This document shows positions 21,630-29,549 of a DNA stretch of 64,000 nt, piece by piece. Each line of letters opens with the position of its first letter. Position 1 is the first letter of the stretch. This DNA is from Alphaproteobacteria bacterium (GTDB taxonomy: Bacteria; Pseudomonadota; Alphaproteobacteria; Micropepsales; Micropepsaceae). The stretch covers positions 248,001-312,000 of the forward strand of contig JAFARO010000003.1 in assembly GCA_019245415.1 (NCBI GenBank). Direction: 5' to 3'. A program made the position numbers and the translations under genes. The notes below the pieces were generated by a model. It saw nothing but the letters and a program-made list of their open reading frames with translations. It was not told where the DNA came from and made no database searches.

Positions 21630-21736
21630 GCCTTCCGGGTTGCCTCCGGATTCATTCGACCACGTTAGCGCCGGGCGGATCAAGATTTGTTTAATCCGCG
21701 GAAAACCGGCCTTTTTGCGCGAAAACGGAGCCATCG

Positions 21737-22369
21737 TCAGGGTCGCGCATCCGAGATTTCCGGCCGCCGTTCCATCACCGTGTCGATCAGGCCGAACGCC
21801 TTGGCTTCCTCCGAGGTCATATAGGTATCTCGATCGAGCGCCTTTTCCACCGCCGCCACCGGCTGGCCGGTGTGCTTGGCGTAGATTTCGTTCAGCCGCT
21901 TCTTGAGCTTGACGATCTCCTGGGCGTGGCGGGCGATATCGGCCGCCTGGCCGTAATAAGATGCCGAGGGCTGGTGCACCAGGATGCGCGAATTGGGCAG
22001 GCAGTAGCGCTCGCCCTTCTTGCCCGAGCAGAGCAGCAGCGATGCCGCCGAGGCCGCCTGGCCCACGCAATAGGTCTGCACCGCGGGGCGGATGTACTGC
22101 ATGGTGTCGTAGATCGCGAGCCCCGCCGTGACGATGCCGCCCGGCGAGTTGATGTACATCGAGATCTCTTTCTTGGGGTTCTCGGCCTCCAGGAAAAGAA
22201 GCTGCGCCGTGATCAGGCTGGCGCCGTAGTCCTCGATGGGGCCGGTGACGAACAGCACGCGCTCCTTCAGGAGCCGCGAATAGATGTCATAGGCGCGCTC
22301 GCCGCGGGCGGTCTGCTCGACCACCATCGGCACCAGCGTATTCATGTAGACGTCGCGCGGATCCTTCAT
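21737..22369 (-). CDS. clpP: ATP-dependent Clp protease proteolytic subunit
   Basis: Serine peptidase barrel subunit, 210 aa. The catalytic triad is visible as Ser107 in [10 protein letters not shown], His132 in ILVHQPS and Asp181 in ALDRDTYM. It starts at ATG 22369 ([20 protein letters not shown]); the open frame upstream is not ClpP-like. It is followed by clpX after about 190 bp, which leaves room for a separate clpX promoter and the small leader frame. Confidence 0.98.
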   Translation of the reverse strand: MKDPRDVYMNTLVPMVVEQTARGERAYDIYSRLLKERVLFVTGPIEDYGASLITAQLLFLEAENPKKEISMYINSPGGIVTAGLAIYDTMQYIRPAVQTYCVGQAASAASLLLCSGKKGERYCLPNSRILVHQPSASYYGQAADIARHAQEIVKLKKRLNEIYAKHTGQPVAAVEKALDRDTYMTSEEAKAFGLIDTVMERRPEISDARP

Positions 22370-22394
22370 CGATTTCCCTGATTCGTTGCAAAAG

Positions 22395-22422
22395 AGACTA
22401 GGACGCCGCCGCGCCCTGTCAA
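22395..22422 (-). promoter_or_regulatory. Sigma-70-type promoter of clpP
   Basis: Minus-strand TTGACA (22417-22422) followed after 16 nt by TAGTCT (22395-22400), with a leader of about 20 nt before the clpP ATG and AGGG in ribosome-binding position. It lies in the 178-bp gap between tig and clpP. Confidence 0.6.
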
Positions 22423-22547
22423 CGCCATATAGGGTTTTGGCGGCGGCAATACGACCTTGCACGGCGCGAGGTTATTCGGCCGCGAGCCGATTTGGGCGAG
22501 ATCGCAGCGCGTCTGCGTCCGAAGCGTCGACGCAGCGCCAGCCGCGG

Positions 22548-23906
22548 TCAGCTGCTGAGCTTCTCCGCCGCCTCGTCCGGGTCCATGAACAGGGTCTCGC
22601 GGTCAACCTTGCGCTCGCTGACGTCGGCCAGTTCGGCGATGAAGTCGACGACCTTGTCCTCGAAGATCGGCGCGCGGATCTCGGCCTGGGCGCGCGGGTC
22701 CTTGGAATAGAATTCGAAGACCTGCTGCTCCTGACCGGGGAACTGGCGCGCGCGCTGCGCGATCGCACGCTGGAGCTCGTCCGGCGCCACGGTGAGGCCG
22801 TTCTGCTCCCCCAGCCGCGCCAGCACCAGGCCGAGGCGCACCCGACGCTCGGCGATGGCACGGTATTCCTGGCGAAGCTCTTCTTCGCTCTTGCCCTCGT
22901 CGGCGAAGGTCTTGCCTTCGCGCTTGAGCTCGGCTTCGACCTGGCTCCAGATGCCGTTGAACTCGCCCTCCACCATCGCGGGCGGCAACGGGAACGAGTG
23001 GCGCTCGTCGAGCGCATCCAGGATGCGGCGCTTCAGGTGCGTGCGGCTGGCGCGGGCGAAGTCCTGCTTCACCTGTTCGCGCACGCGATCCTTGAGCACG
23101 CCCAGCGATTCCAATCCGAGCCGCTTGGCAAGCTCGTCGTCGATCGCGATCGGGTCGGGCGCCTTGACCTCCTTCACCGTCACGGTGAAGACGGCGTCCT
23201 TTCCGGCGAGCGATTCCTGCGCATACTCTTCCGGGAACTTGACCTTCACCTCGCGCGTCTCGCCGGGCTTGGCGCCCACGAGCTGCTCTTCAAAACCCGG
23301 GATGAGCTGGTTGGAGCCGAGCGTCAGGTTGAAGTTGTCGGCCTTCCCGCCTGGGAATTCCTCGCCGTCGACGCGGCCGATGAAATCGATCGTGACCAGA
23401 TCTTCGTTCTCGGCCGCTCCCTCGCCGCCGCGGGGCGAATGGGTTCGGGTCTGTTCGGCCAGTCGGCGCAGGGCTTCGTCGACGTCGGCGTCGGTGACCT
23501 CGGCGCTGAGCCGCTCGATCTTGAGCTTCGACACATCCGTCAGCTCGAACTCCGGCATCAGGTCGACCTTGATGGTGAATTCGAGATCGGCCTTGCCGTC
23601 GACGACCTGCTCGAGCTCGCCCACCGGCTCGACCTGCGGCGCGAAAGCGGGCTTCAGGGAATTGTCCTCGATCGCCTTCTTGCTGGCCTCGTTGACGACC
23701 TGCTCGACGACCTCGCCCATCATCGACTTGCCGAACTGCTTCTTGAGGAACGACACCGGGGCCTTGCCGGGCCTGAAGCCCTTTAAGTGCATCTTGGGCT
23801 TCATCTCTTCCAGGCGCGCGGTGACCTTGGCGTCGAGGTCGCCCTGCGGCACCACAATTCTGTATTCCCGGCGCAAGCCTTCGGAGACGGTCTCGGTGAT
23901 CTGCAT
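22548..23906 (-). CDS. tig: Trigger factor
   Basis: Ribosome-associated chaperone and peptidyl-prolyl isomerase, 452 aa. The ribosome-binding signature GFRPGKAP is at about residues 43-50; the FKBP-like domain has DLVTIDFIGRVDGEEFPGG and GSNQLIPGFEEQLVGAKPGE in part; the C-terminal arm domain follows. The start is ATG 23906 (MQITETVSEGLRREY) with AAGGA nearby; upstream in-frame sequence runs into the repeat and tRNA-Leu. First gene of the tig-clpP-clpX-lon-hup block. Confidence 0.97.
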   Translation of the reverse strand: MQITETVSEGLRREYRIVVPQGDLDAKVTARLEEMKPKMHLKGFRPGKAPVSFLKKQFGKSMMGEVVEQVVNEASKKAIEDNSLKPAFAPQVEPVGELEQVVDGKADLEFTIKVDLMPEFELTDVSKLKIERLSAEVTDADVDEALRRLAEQTRTHSPRGGEGAAENEDLVTIDFIGRVDGEEFPGGKADNFNLTLGSNQLIPGFEEQLVGAKPGETREVKVKFPEEYAQESLAGKDAVFTVTVKEVKAPDPIAIDDELAKRLGLESLGVLKDRVREQVKQDFARASRTHLKRRILDALDERHSFPLPPAMVEGEFNGIWSQVEAELKREGKTFADEGKSEEELRQEYRAIAERRVRLGLVLARLGEQNGLTVAPDELQRAIAQRARQFPGQEQQVFEFYSKDPRAQAEIRAPIFEDKVVDFIAELADVSERKVDRETLFMDPDEAAEKLSS

Positions 23907-23932
23907 GTGCTCGGTCCTTAAGAACAAATGAG

Positions 23933-24028
23933 ACTGGCTTGCCGAGCCGTAGCCCGGGGACGCCAGTCCGCCTTCGCCCTTCGGGCTTCGGCGCGACAGC
24001 CTTCTCCCGCTCCGCGGGCGAAGGCTGG
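23933..24028 (-). repeat. Structured tRNA-linked repeat, copy 2 (after tRNA-Leu)
   Basis: Begins at the CCA of tRNA-Leu and ends 27 nt before the tig ATG. Minus-strand stems: CAGCCTTC-CCCGC/GCGGG-GAAGGCTG (13 bp), CGCC..CCC/GGG..GGCG, and GACTGGC/GCCAGTC around a conserved GGCTACGGCTCGGCAAG segment. Relative to copy 1, stem I changes C-G to T-A and stem III changes T-A to C-G and C-G to G-C, keeping the pairing. Confidence 0.8.
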
Positions 24029-24110
24029 TGCGGGCGGAGGGACTTGAACCCCCACGACTTGCGTCACTGGAACCTAAATCCAGCGCGTCTACCGGTTCCG
24101 CCACGCCCGC
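24026..24110 (-). tRNA. tRNA-Leu (TAG)
   Basis: 85 nt class II tRNA with CCA encoded. The acceptor GCGGGCG pairs with CGCCCGC, the discriminator is A, the D-arm is TGGCGGAACCGGTAGACGC, the anticodon loop GGATTTAGGTT gives TAG, and a long variable arm precedes GGGGGTTCAAGTCCCTC. It lies upstream of the structured repeat and tig on the same strand. Confidence 0.98.
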
Positions 24111-24151
24111 CGCAGAGGGCTCCGGACCGCATGTCGGCCGGAAGGGCGCCC

Positions 24152-24179
24152 CTATAACAGGGGATTTGGGCGTGGGAAA
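24152..24179 (-). promoter_or_regulatory. Probable promoter of tRNA-Leu
   Basis: Minus-strand TTTCCC (24174-24179) and TTATAG (24152-24157) are 16 nt apart; transcription would start about 35 nt before the tRNA. The -35 is a partial match. The rest of the 143-bp gap up to the next gene contains nothing else I can support. Confidence 0.5.
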
Positions 24180-24253
24180 GGGCCGCTCGCGGGCTCCCCG
24201 TTTCTGTGAGGCAAGCTTCGCCGAAGCCGCACGCGCGGCACCTTCCGCCGTGA

Positions 24254-25765
24254 TCAGCCCCCTTCCGGAGCTGCACTTACGGGCGGGCTGGCGGATGACG
24301 TGCTGTTCGGGGTGTCGCTCGTGTTTGCTGGTTGGTTCGTTGCGCCCGGATCCGATGCCGATGGAGACCCTGCCGCTTGAGGCGCCGTCGTGTCGGTTGT
24401 CGCCGTTGAGGCGGAGGTGCCCGCGGAAACCGCAGCGGCAACGGGCGGCGGATTGGGGGGCAGCGGCGGCGACGGGCTGAGCAGCCAACCCACGATCTGG
24501 ATGCCATCGTGCGAAATCGTGTTGTTGACGACCGTCGAGTCGAAATTGAATGGCCCGAACTGAACGGAATTTTCCAGCGCTGAAATGTCTTCCGCCGACC
24601 AGTTGGCCTGAATGCGGAGATTCTTGATGGCGACGAACGCAACCGGGATCGCCGGCAAGCCGTGGCCGTCGTCGGCCGACAGCGTGCCCTTGTCCTGCCC
24701 AGGGATGTACCAATGGGTATTGTTGATGAACCCCTGGTGCAGCCACGCCCGGTTGATCGTCACCAGGCAGTAATCGAAGCCGATCGTTACGCTGGTGCTG
24801 GTCACCGGCGCCGTCGGGGCGGAATGAGATAGCGCGGACTGCACCTCGATGCGCTGCTGCACCGGAAGGTGCGAAACCTGCTGCATCAGTTGAAAGCGCG
24901 GGGGTGGCGGCTGCTGCGGCTGAACCTGCGGCGGGGGCGCCGGCGGCGGAATCGGCAACCGTGCTCCGGGCCTGAACGCGAAGCGGCCTGCAAGCTGGGG
25001 CGCGGCCGGTGGCGGACGCTGTGGGATCGTGGTCAGGATCATCGGCCGGAGCGCGCTCAAGGTCGCCATGTTGAGCCTGGGCGTAGGCGCGGCTGCGGGA
25101 GCGATGGCGGCGCGAATTGGCGCGGCGACGGGCGCCGCCACAGGCTGCATCAAGGGCTGCAGCACGCTCATCACGCGGTCATCGTCGGAGCGCAATTTGA
25201 AGACCAGCCCGGTACCCGGCGCCGGTGTCTTTGCCTGCGCATCGTCGATCTTGAAGCTCTGCGAAATCCAAATGTCATTCGCACCTTTGTCCCACCAGCG
25301 CGCCGGCAGCGCCGTCGACAGCAGGTATTGCGCCCCGGGACCGGCCAGGATCGAAGCTGCCCTGTTCTTCTGCAGACGTCCGATCGCGTCGCTCTTCATT
25401 TGATTGAAGGCGTCGATCAGGGCTTGACCATCTTCCGCCGAGACCCCCGCTGAGCTGAGCGGCAACGAAGGACCGACGATTTCGTCGCGATAGAGATCGC
25501 TTGCCAGGGCCGCGGCGAACCAGACATTGCGCCCGTCCGGATCGCGTTTGACGATCTTATCCACGATGCCGGAGAATATCTCCTGCGCGACCGTCGCGGA
25601 CGGGCCGGCCTCCGGCTGCACGGGTGAGAGGAAATCGCTGTCGACGAAGCTGACCGGCGCATGCGAGAAGCGAAAGTCTGCCGTCCCGGAGCCCGCACCG
25701 CCGGCGAACTTGGCCTGGAAAAACGTGTTGAACGGCTGAAAAATCGAGTCGAGCGACAGCGCCAT
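24254..25765 (-). CDS. Unrecognised protein A, paralogous to its neighbour
   Basis: 503 aa, no signal peptide or membrane helix. I do not recognise the family. Layout: an N-terminal mostly helical region to about residue 170 that ends GPGAQYLLSTALPARWWD; an Ala/Pro-rich linker (about 205-300, with runs of Pro and Gln such as PPPAPPPQVQPQQPPPP); a C-terminal domain about 325-430 with FDYCLVTINRAWLHQGFIN, IPVAFVAIKNLRIQ, FGPFNFD and GIQIVGWL; and a 75-residue Ser/Thr/Pro/Ala tail. The W-W-D segment and the C-terminal domain are shared with the upstream gene product. It follows that gene after 47 bp on the same strand, so the two are probably co-transcribed; the domain pattern suggests duplication followed by linker expansion. 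Confidence 0.8.
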   Translation of the reverse strand: MALSLDSIFQPFNTFFQAKFAGGAGSGTADFRFSHAPVSFVDSDFLSPVQPEAGPSATVAQEIFSGIVDKIVKRDPDGRNVWFAAALASDLYRDEIVGPSLPLSSAGVSAEDGQALIDAFNQMKSDAIGRLQKNRAASILAGPGAQYLLSTALPARWWDKGANDIWISQSFKIDDAQAKTPAPGTGLVFKLRSDDDRVMSVLQPLMQPVAAPVAAPIRAAIAPAAAPTPRLNMATLSALRPMILTTIPQRPPPAAPQLAGRFAFRPGARLPIPPPAPPPQVQPQQPPPPRFQLMQQVSHLPVQQRIEVQSALSHSAPTAPVTSTSVTIGFDYCLVTINRAWLHQGFINNTHWYIPGQDKGTLSADDGHGLPAIPVAFVAIKNLRIQANWSAEDISALENSVQFGPFNFDSTVVNNTISHDGIQIVGWLLSPSPPLPPNPPPVAAAVSAGTSASTATTDTTAPQAAGSPSASDPGATNQPANTSDTPNSTSSASPPVSAAPEGG

Positions 25766-25812
25766 GGGGCGATGGCCTCCCTTGTGGCTTTACCGCGACG
25801 GCGCCGGGCCGC

Positions 25813-27336
25813 TCAAGTCTTGCTCGCCGGCGCCGTGGTTGTCGTCGTGGACGCCTTCTGCTCGAACTCGCTGGAATCGTGCTGGGGACAGGCAGGATTG
25901 ATCGTCGACACATAGCCGATGAGCTGGATGCCCGGGATGTGCAGCTCTTCGCCATCGTCCTCGCATTGGAAGTCGCGGCTCTGCTTGCCGGCGCTGTATT
26001 TCGCGCTGGCGGTGAAGCAGAACACGCCCACCGAAGCCGATGCCGAAGTCGACTCTTTGTGCGCCTGCCACTGGGATTTCCAGTCGTCCCAGGAGATGTA
26101 GACGTCCTTGACCAGGATCAGGCTGGTGACGATCGACGGCAGGAAGGTGGGCTCGATGTTGCCGGCCGCGAGCTCCTGCGCCATTTTGCCGGTCGAGATG
26201 CAGTTCTTCTTGTAATCGCCCACCAGGAACCAGTTGCTCAGATTGAGCAGCGAGGTGTCCAGCCAGGGCCGCTTGATGTCGACGCTGCAGTAGTTGAAGC
26301 GGATCTTCATGTTCTTGACGGAGGCGTTCGCGTTCGCCTGCTGGCTCGAATGGTCGAAGCTCGCGCTCGCTGACCACAGGCCGGCATTCACGCCGGCACT
26401 TCCGCTATAGGAGGTTTGGGAGGCCTGATAATGGCTCTCGGACTCGAAATCGTGACTCGAGTACTCGGTCCAGCCGTCGTCGTTGTCGACGTCGTACCAG
26501 GTCGCCGGGCTGAGCAGGGTGTACGGGATCTGGCCGATGCCCATGAATTCGAGCAGGCTGTTCTGGTACTTCTTCTTGGCGCGCGCGATCAGGATGATGG
26601 CCGGGTCCGTTCCCACGGCGGCCAGGGTGGCGATCGCTTTTTCGATGTCCGTCTTGAAGCCCAGGGAGTTCCAACGGTCCCAGGCCTCGTCGACATCGTC
26701 CTGATAGACGACGCCCTGGACGGGGAAGGCCTGCAATTTCATCGGATCGGTGAAGGCGTCGGCATAGGCTTTGTTGAGCGCCTTCACCTTGCTCTTCCAC
26801 TCGTCCTCGTACTGCATATAAGCCTGGTAATGCGTCGTGGGATCGCCATTGGCATCGACCAGCTTCGCCGTCGCGGCGGCATAGGACGCCTTCATTTGGT
26901 CGTTGAGTTCCATGGTCGGCGGGATGCCGTTGGAACCGTTGATGATGGCGAACCAGGAATCGCTCACCTTGCTCGATCCCGGCATGACGGCGTAATCGTT
27001 GTTCATCTTCAGTTTGTCGTCGACCAGCAGGAACATGTTGAGGTAGTTCTGCTGCGATTTCGCGATGTTCGCGGAATAGATTTGAGCGGGGGTCAGTCCG
27101 CCGCTCGCGGACGGAGACTTCGCGTCCTTGGGATCGACCGGATCGGTCTTGGGCGCGTCTCCCTGCAGGCTCGAGCCGGAGGGCGTGTAGGGATTGGAGA
27201 AATCGTCCTTGTGGATGGGCAGGCCGATGCTGCGGAAGGCGCAGTAGTAACCTTCCTGCATCTTGTTGGACTGCGGGTCGAGGCCCACAGCCTTCATTTC
27301 GAGGTCGCGAAAAATCTTGAAGACGTCCTGCGCCAT
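25813..27336 (-). CDS. Unrecognised protein B, paralogous to its neighbour
   Basis: 507 aa, no signal peptide or membrane helix. Layout: N-terminal Gly/Ser/Pro-containing segment to about 85; a helical region about 90-265 (TTHYQAYMQYEDEWKSKVKA); GIGQIPYTLLSPATWYDVD at about 272-290, matching protein A; a Ser/Ala/Asn-rich alternating stretch (SGSAGVNAGLWSASASFDHS) about 315-345; then FNYCSVDIKRPWLDTSLLN, ILVKDVYISW, a second alternating stretch (STSASASVGVFCFTASAKYS) and GIQLIGYV near 470; a Thr-rich tail. The ATG at 27336 has AAGGGA upstream. The alternating small/polar stretches look like beta-hairpins; whether they insert in membranes is speculation. Confidence 0.8.
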   Translation of the reverse strand: MAQDVFKIFRDLEMKAVGLDPQSNKMQEGYYCAFRSIGLPIHKDDFSNPYTPSGSSLQGDAPKTDPVDPKDAKSPSASGGLTPAQIYSANIAKSQQNYLNMFLLVDDKLKMNNDYAVMPGSSKVSDSWFAIINGSNGIPPTMELNDQMKASYAAATAKLVDANGDPTTHYQAYMQYEDEWKSKVKALNKAYADAFTDPMKLQAFPVQGVVYQDDVDEAWDRWNSLGFKTDIEKAIATLAAVGTDPAIILIARAKKKYQNSLLEFMGIGQIPYTLLSPATWYDVDNDDGWTEYSSHDFESESHYQASQTSYSGSAGVNAGLWSASASFDHSSQQANANASVKNMKIRFNYCSVDIKRPWLDTSLLNLSNWFLVGDYKKNCISTGKMAQELAAGNIEPTFLPSIVTSLILVKDVYISWDDWKSQWQAHKESTSASASVGVFCFTASAKYSAGKQSRDFQCEDDGEELHIPGIQLIGYVSTINPACPQHDSSEFEQKASTTTTTAPASKT

Positions 27337-27568
27337 GGCAATTTTCCCTTCGCCTGAATCACGCCCCTGGAATTGCGCCCTTCGTGTTTTGATCGAAGCA
27401 GGTTATACACTTCTTAGGGGCGAAGATCGCGTGTAAATAGCATGGATCGCAATTCGCCGAAAGCTAGCGGCAGGGAAAATACCGGCGGCCTGTCGTTTTC
27501 TCACGCGACTGAGGCGCTTCCTCTGAATTGATTGGAGAAAGTTGCTCGACAGAACGGCGAAGGCGAAA

Positions 27569-28090
27569 TCACTGCGCCGCGAATTCCCGCTCGAAGTCGC
27601 GCATGAACAGTGCCGTGTCCCAGAAGCGGCCGAATTTCCGCCCGACTTCACTGTACGTACCGACCAGCTCGAAACCCATCGCCCTGTGCAGCGCGACTGA
27701 GGCGTCGTTCGGCACCGTCACGCCGGCGAAGACCCGGTGGATGTCCTCGCCGCGCAGAGCTTCGAACAAGGTCTCGTACAGCCGGCGTCCCAGTCCGCGG
27801 CCGGCCGCGGCGGGCGCGAGGTAAATGCTGCTCTCGATCGTGGTCTCGTAGGCCTGCTTGTCCTTGAAGCGCGCCGAGCACGCCCAGCCCACCGCTTGTC
27901 CGGCCTCCTCGGCCACGAAGCAGCGATAGCGTCCGGTCTGCGAGAACTGCGCGAACCATTCCTGGCGCTGCGCAAGGGTCCTGGGCTCGATGTCGAAGGT
28001 TACCGGCGTGGTGAGGATGTAGTGGTTGTAGATGTCGAGCAGCGCCGGAAGGTCAGACGCTCTGGCGGGGCGGATTGTGGGTGGATTCAT
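27569..28090 (-). CDS. GNAT N-acetyltransferase, phosphinothricin-acetyltransferase type
   Basis: 173 aa single GNAT domain. It begins TIRPARASDLPALLDIYNHY and has TTPVTFDIEPRTLAQRQEWF, the acetyl-CoA loop APAAAGRGLGRRLYETL, and ALHRAMGFELVGTYSEVGRKFGRFWD, all typical of the Pat/Bar/MnaT group, whose members acetylate phosphinothricin, methionine sulfoximine or related amino acids. The ATG at 28090 (AAGGA upstream) lies 38 bases inside the end of the nnrDE gene. Substrate unproven. Last gene of the minus-strand cluster. Confidence 0.9.
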   Translation of the reverse strand: MNPPTIRPARASDLPALLDIYNHYILTTPVTFDIEPRTLAQRQEWFAQFSQTGRYRCFVAEEAGQAVGWACSARFKDKQAYETTIESSIYLAPAAAGRGLGRRLYETLFEALRGEDIHRVFAGVTVPNDASVALHRAMGFELVGTYSEVGRKFGRFWDTALFMRDFEREFAAQ

Positions 28091-29549
28091 CGGCAAGGTC
28101 CTTCAAGCGGCGCAGGACAGCCGGAAGCGCGTCCGGCAGATCCTCCGCGATCAATCCGGGCCCGAACCGTGACGCTGCCTCCCCGTGCAGCCAGGCGGCC
28201 ATGGCGGCCGCTCTTGTGGAATCGACGTGCTGCGCCATCAGACCACCGATCAGGCCGGCGAGTACATCGCCCGAACCGGCGGTCGCCAATGCTGCGGGCG
28301 CATTGCTGTTGACGACCGCCCGGCCGGAGGGATCGGCCACGACCGTGTCTGGCCCCTTCAACAGCACGGTGCAGCCGGCACGCGCGGCGGCCGTTCGCGC
28401 CGCTTCGACCTTATTGTCAGAATTGGCGAGTAACCCCGGGAAAATCCTGTCGAATTCGCCTTCATGCGGGGTCAGAGCGCATGGCGCCCGAAGCAGCGCC
28501 AACATCACCTCCGGATTGTCCTGGAAAGAGGTCAGCGCGTCCGCATCCAGCACAATCGCGGCAGGTGAACCGAGCACGGCGCCCACGTTCGCGCGCGTGT
28601 CTTCGCCCACACCGCAGCCCGGCCCGATCACCACCGCGTTGAGGCGCCGGTCGCCCAGCAGCCGGGCCAGCGCGGCCGCACCATCGAACGGCTTGACCAT
28701 GATTGCCGTGAGCGCCGCCGCATTCACGGGCACCGCGTCGGGCGGGCTCGCGACGCTCACCAGCCCTGCCCCCACCCGAAGAGCGCCGCGCGCCGCCAGC
28801 CGTGCCGCGCCCGTCGCATGCGCGGGCCCACTGACGACGAGGCAATGCCCGCGGGCATATTTGTGCGCACCGGCCTCGGGCCAAGGGTAGGACCACAGTG
28901 CCGGCGAGTTCTCGAACAGTGTCGCCGCGCTTGCCGCTTCGTCGGCGATGCCGATATCGGCGACGACGACCTCGCCACAGAACTCCCGGCCGGGCATCAG
29001 CAGATGGGCCGGCTTCTTGCGGAAGAATGTGACGGTCAGATCGGCGTGAACGATGGCATCGTCCAACCCGCGCCCGCGATCACCGTGAAGACCGCTGGGC
29101 ACGTCGACCGCAACAACGGGGACACGGCGCTGCAGCGTGTCGCGTGCAAAGCGCGCAGCCTCTCCGGTGAGCGGCTTCGACAGACCGGCGCCGAACAGCG
29201 CGTCGACATAGAGCTCTGCGTCGGGCGTTTCCTGAAGCGTCTGCACCGGGCCGGTCCAGCGTGCCGCCATCGCGGCGGCGTCTCCCTTGAGATTCGCGCG
29301 CTCGCCCAGCGCCGCTGCGGTCACCGCCCAGCCGCGCTCGCGCAGCACGCGCGCAACCACATAGCCGTCGCCGCCATTGCCGCCCGGGCCGCACAGCACC
29401 GCGATGGGCCGCGGCGACCAGCGCTTGCAGATCTCCTCCGCCACCGCGCGCCCGGCGTTTTCCATCAACGTCAGCGATGCCACGCCATGGGCCTGCGCAT
29501 AGCGGTCCGCCTCGTAGCTCTGCGCGACGGTGAGGACTTCGTTGGGCAT
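28053..29549 (-). CDS. nnrD: Bifunctional NAD(P)H-hydrate epimerase / ADP-dependent (S)-NAD(P)H-hydrate dehydratase
   Basis: Metabolite-repair enzyme that restores damaged NAD(P)HX; 498 aa, two domains. N-terminal YjeF_N epimerase domain (1-215): SLTLMENAGRAVAEEI, CGPGGNGGDGYVVARVL, DALFGAGLSKPL, DVPSGLHGDRG. C-terminal ribokinase-like dehydratase (220-490): GHCLVVSGP, GPGCGVGEDT, LTPHEGEFDRIFPG, NSNAPAALATAGSGDVLAGLIGG in part. It starts at ATG 29549 in a TGATG overlap with the amidase stop. In many alphaproteobacteria this gene sits directly upstream of glnB-glnA; here they are about 6 kb apart. Confidence 0.95.
   Translation of the reverse strand: MPNEVLTVAQSYEADRYAQAHGVASLTLMENAGRAVAEEICKRWSPRPIAVLCGPGGNGGDGYVVARVLRERGWAVTAAALGERANLKGDAAAMAARWTGPVQTLQETPDAELYVDALFGAGLSKPLTGEAARFARDTLQRRVPVVAVDVPSGLHGDRGRGLDDAIVHADLTVTFFRKKPAHLLMPGREFCGEVVVADIGIADEAASAATLFENSPALWSYPWPEAGAHKYARGHCLVVSGPAHATGAARLAARGALRVGAGLVSVASPPDAVPVNAAALTAIMVKPFDGAAALARLLGDRRLNAVVIGPGCGVGEDTRANVGAVLGSPAAIVLDADALTSFQDNPEVMLALLRAPCALTPHEGEFDRIFPGLLANSDNKVEAARTAAARAGCTVLLKGPDTVVADPSGRAVVNSNAPAALATAGSGDVLAGLIGGLMAQHVDSTRAAAMAAWLHGEAASRFGPGLIAEDLPDALPAVLRRLKDLADESTHNPPRQSV

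Noticed and set aside
21544-21736. Caulobacter-type promoter (TTGATCC...GCTAAC) for clpX
   Set aside because: The two elements are only seven bases apart, below the accepted spacing.
24026-27568. Genomic island inserted at tRNA-Leu
   Set aside because: The paralogue pair lies on the 5' side of the tRNA, no integrase is present, and I found no copy of the tRNA 3' end near 27.4 kb.
27337-27568. Promoter of the paralogue pair using TATAAC near 27403
   Set aside because: No acceptable -35 element lies 15-19 nt upstream; the 232-bp gap holds nothing else I can support.
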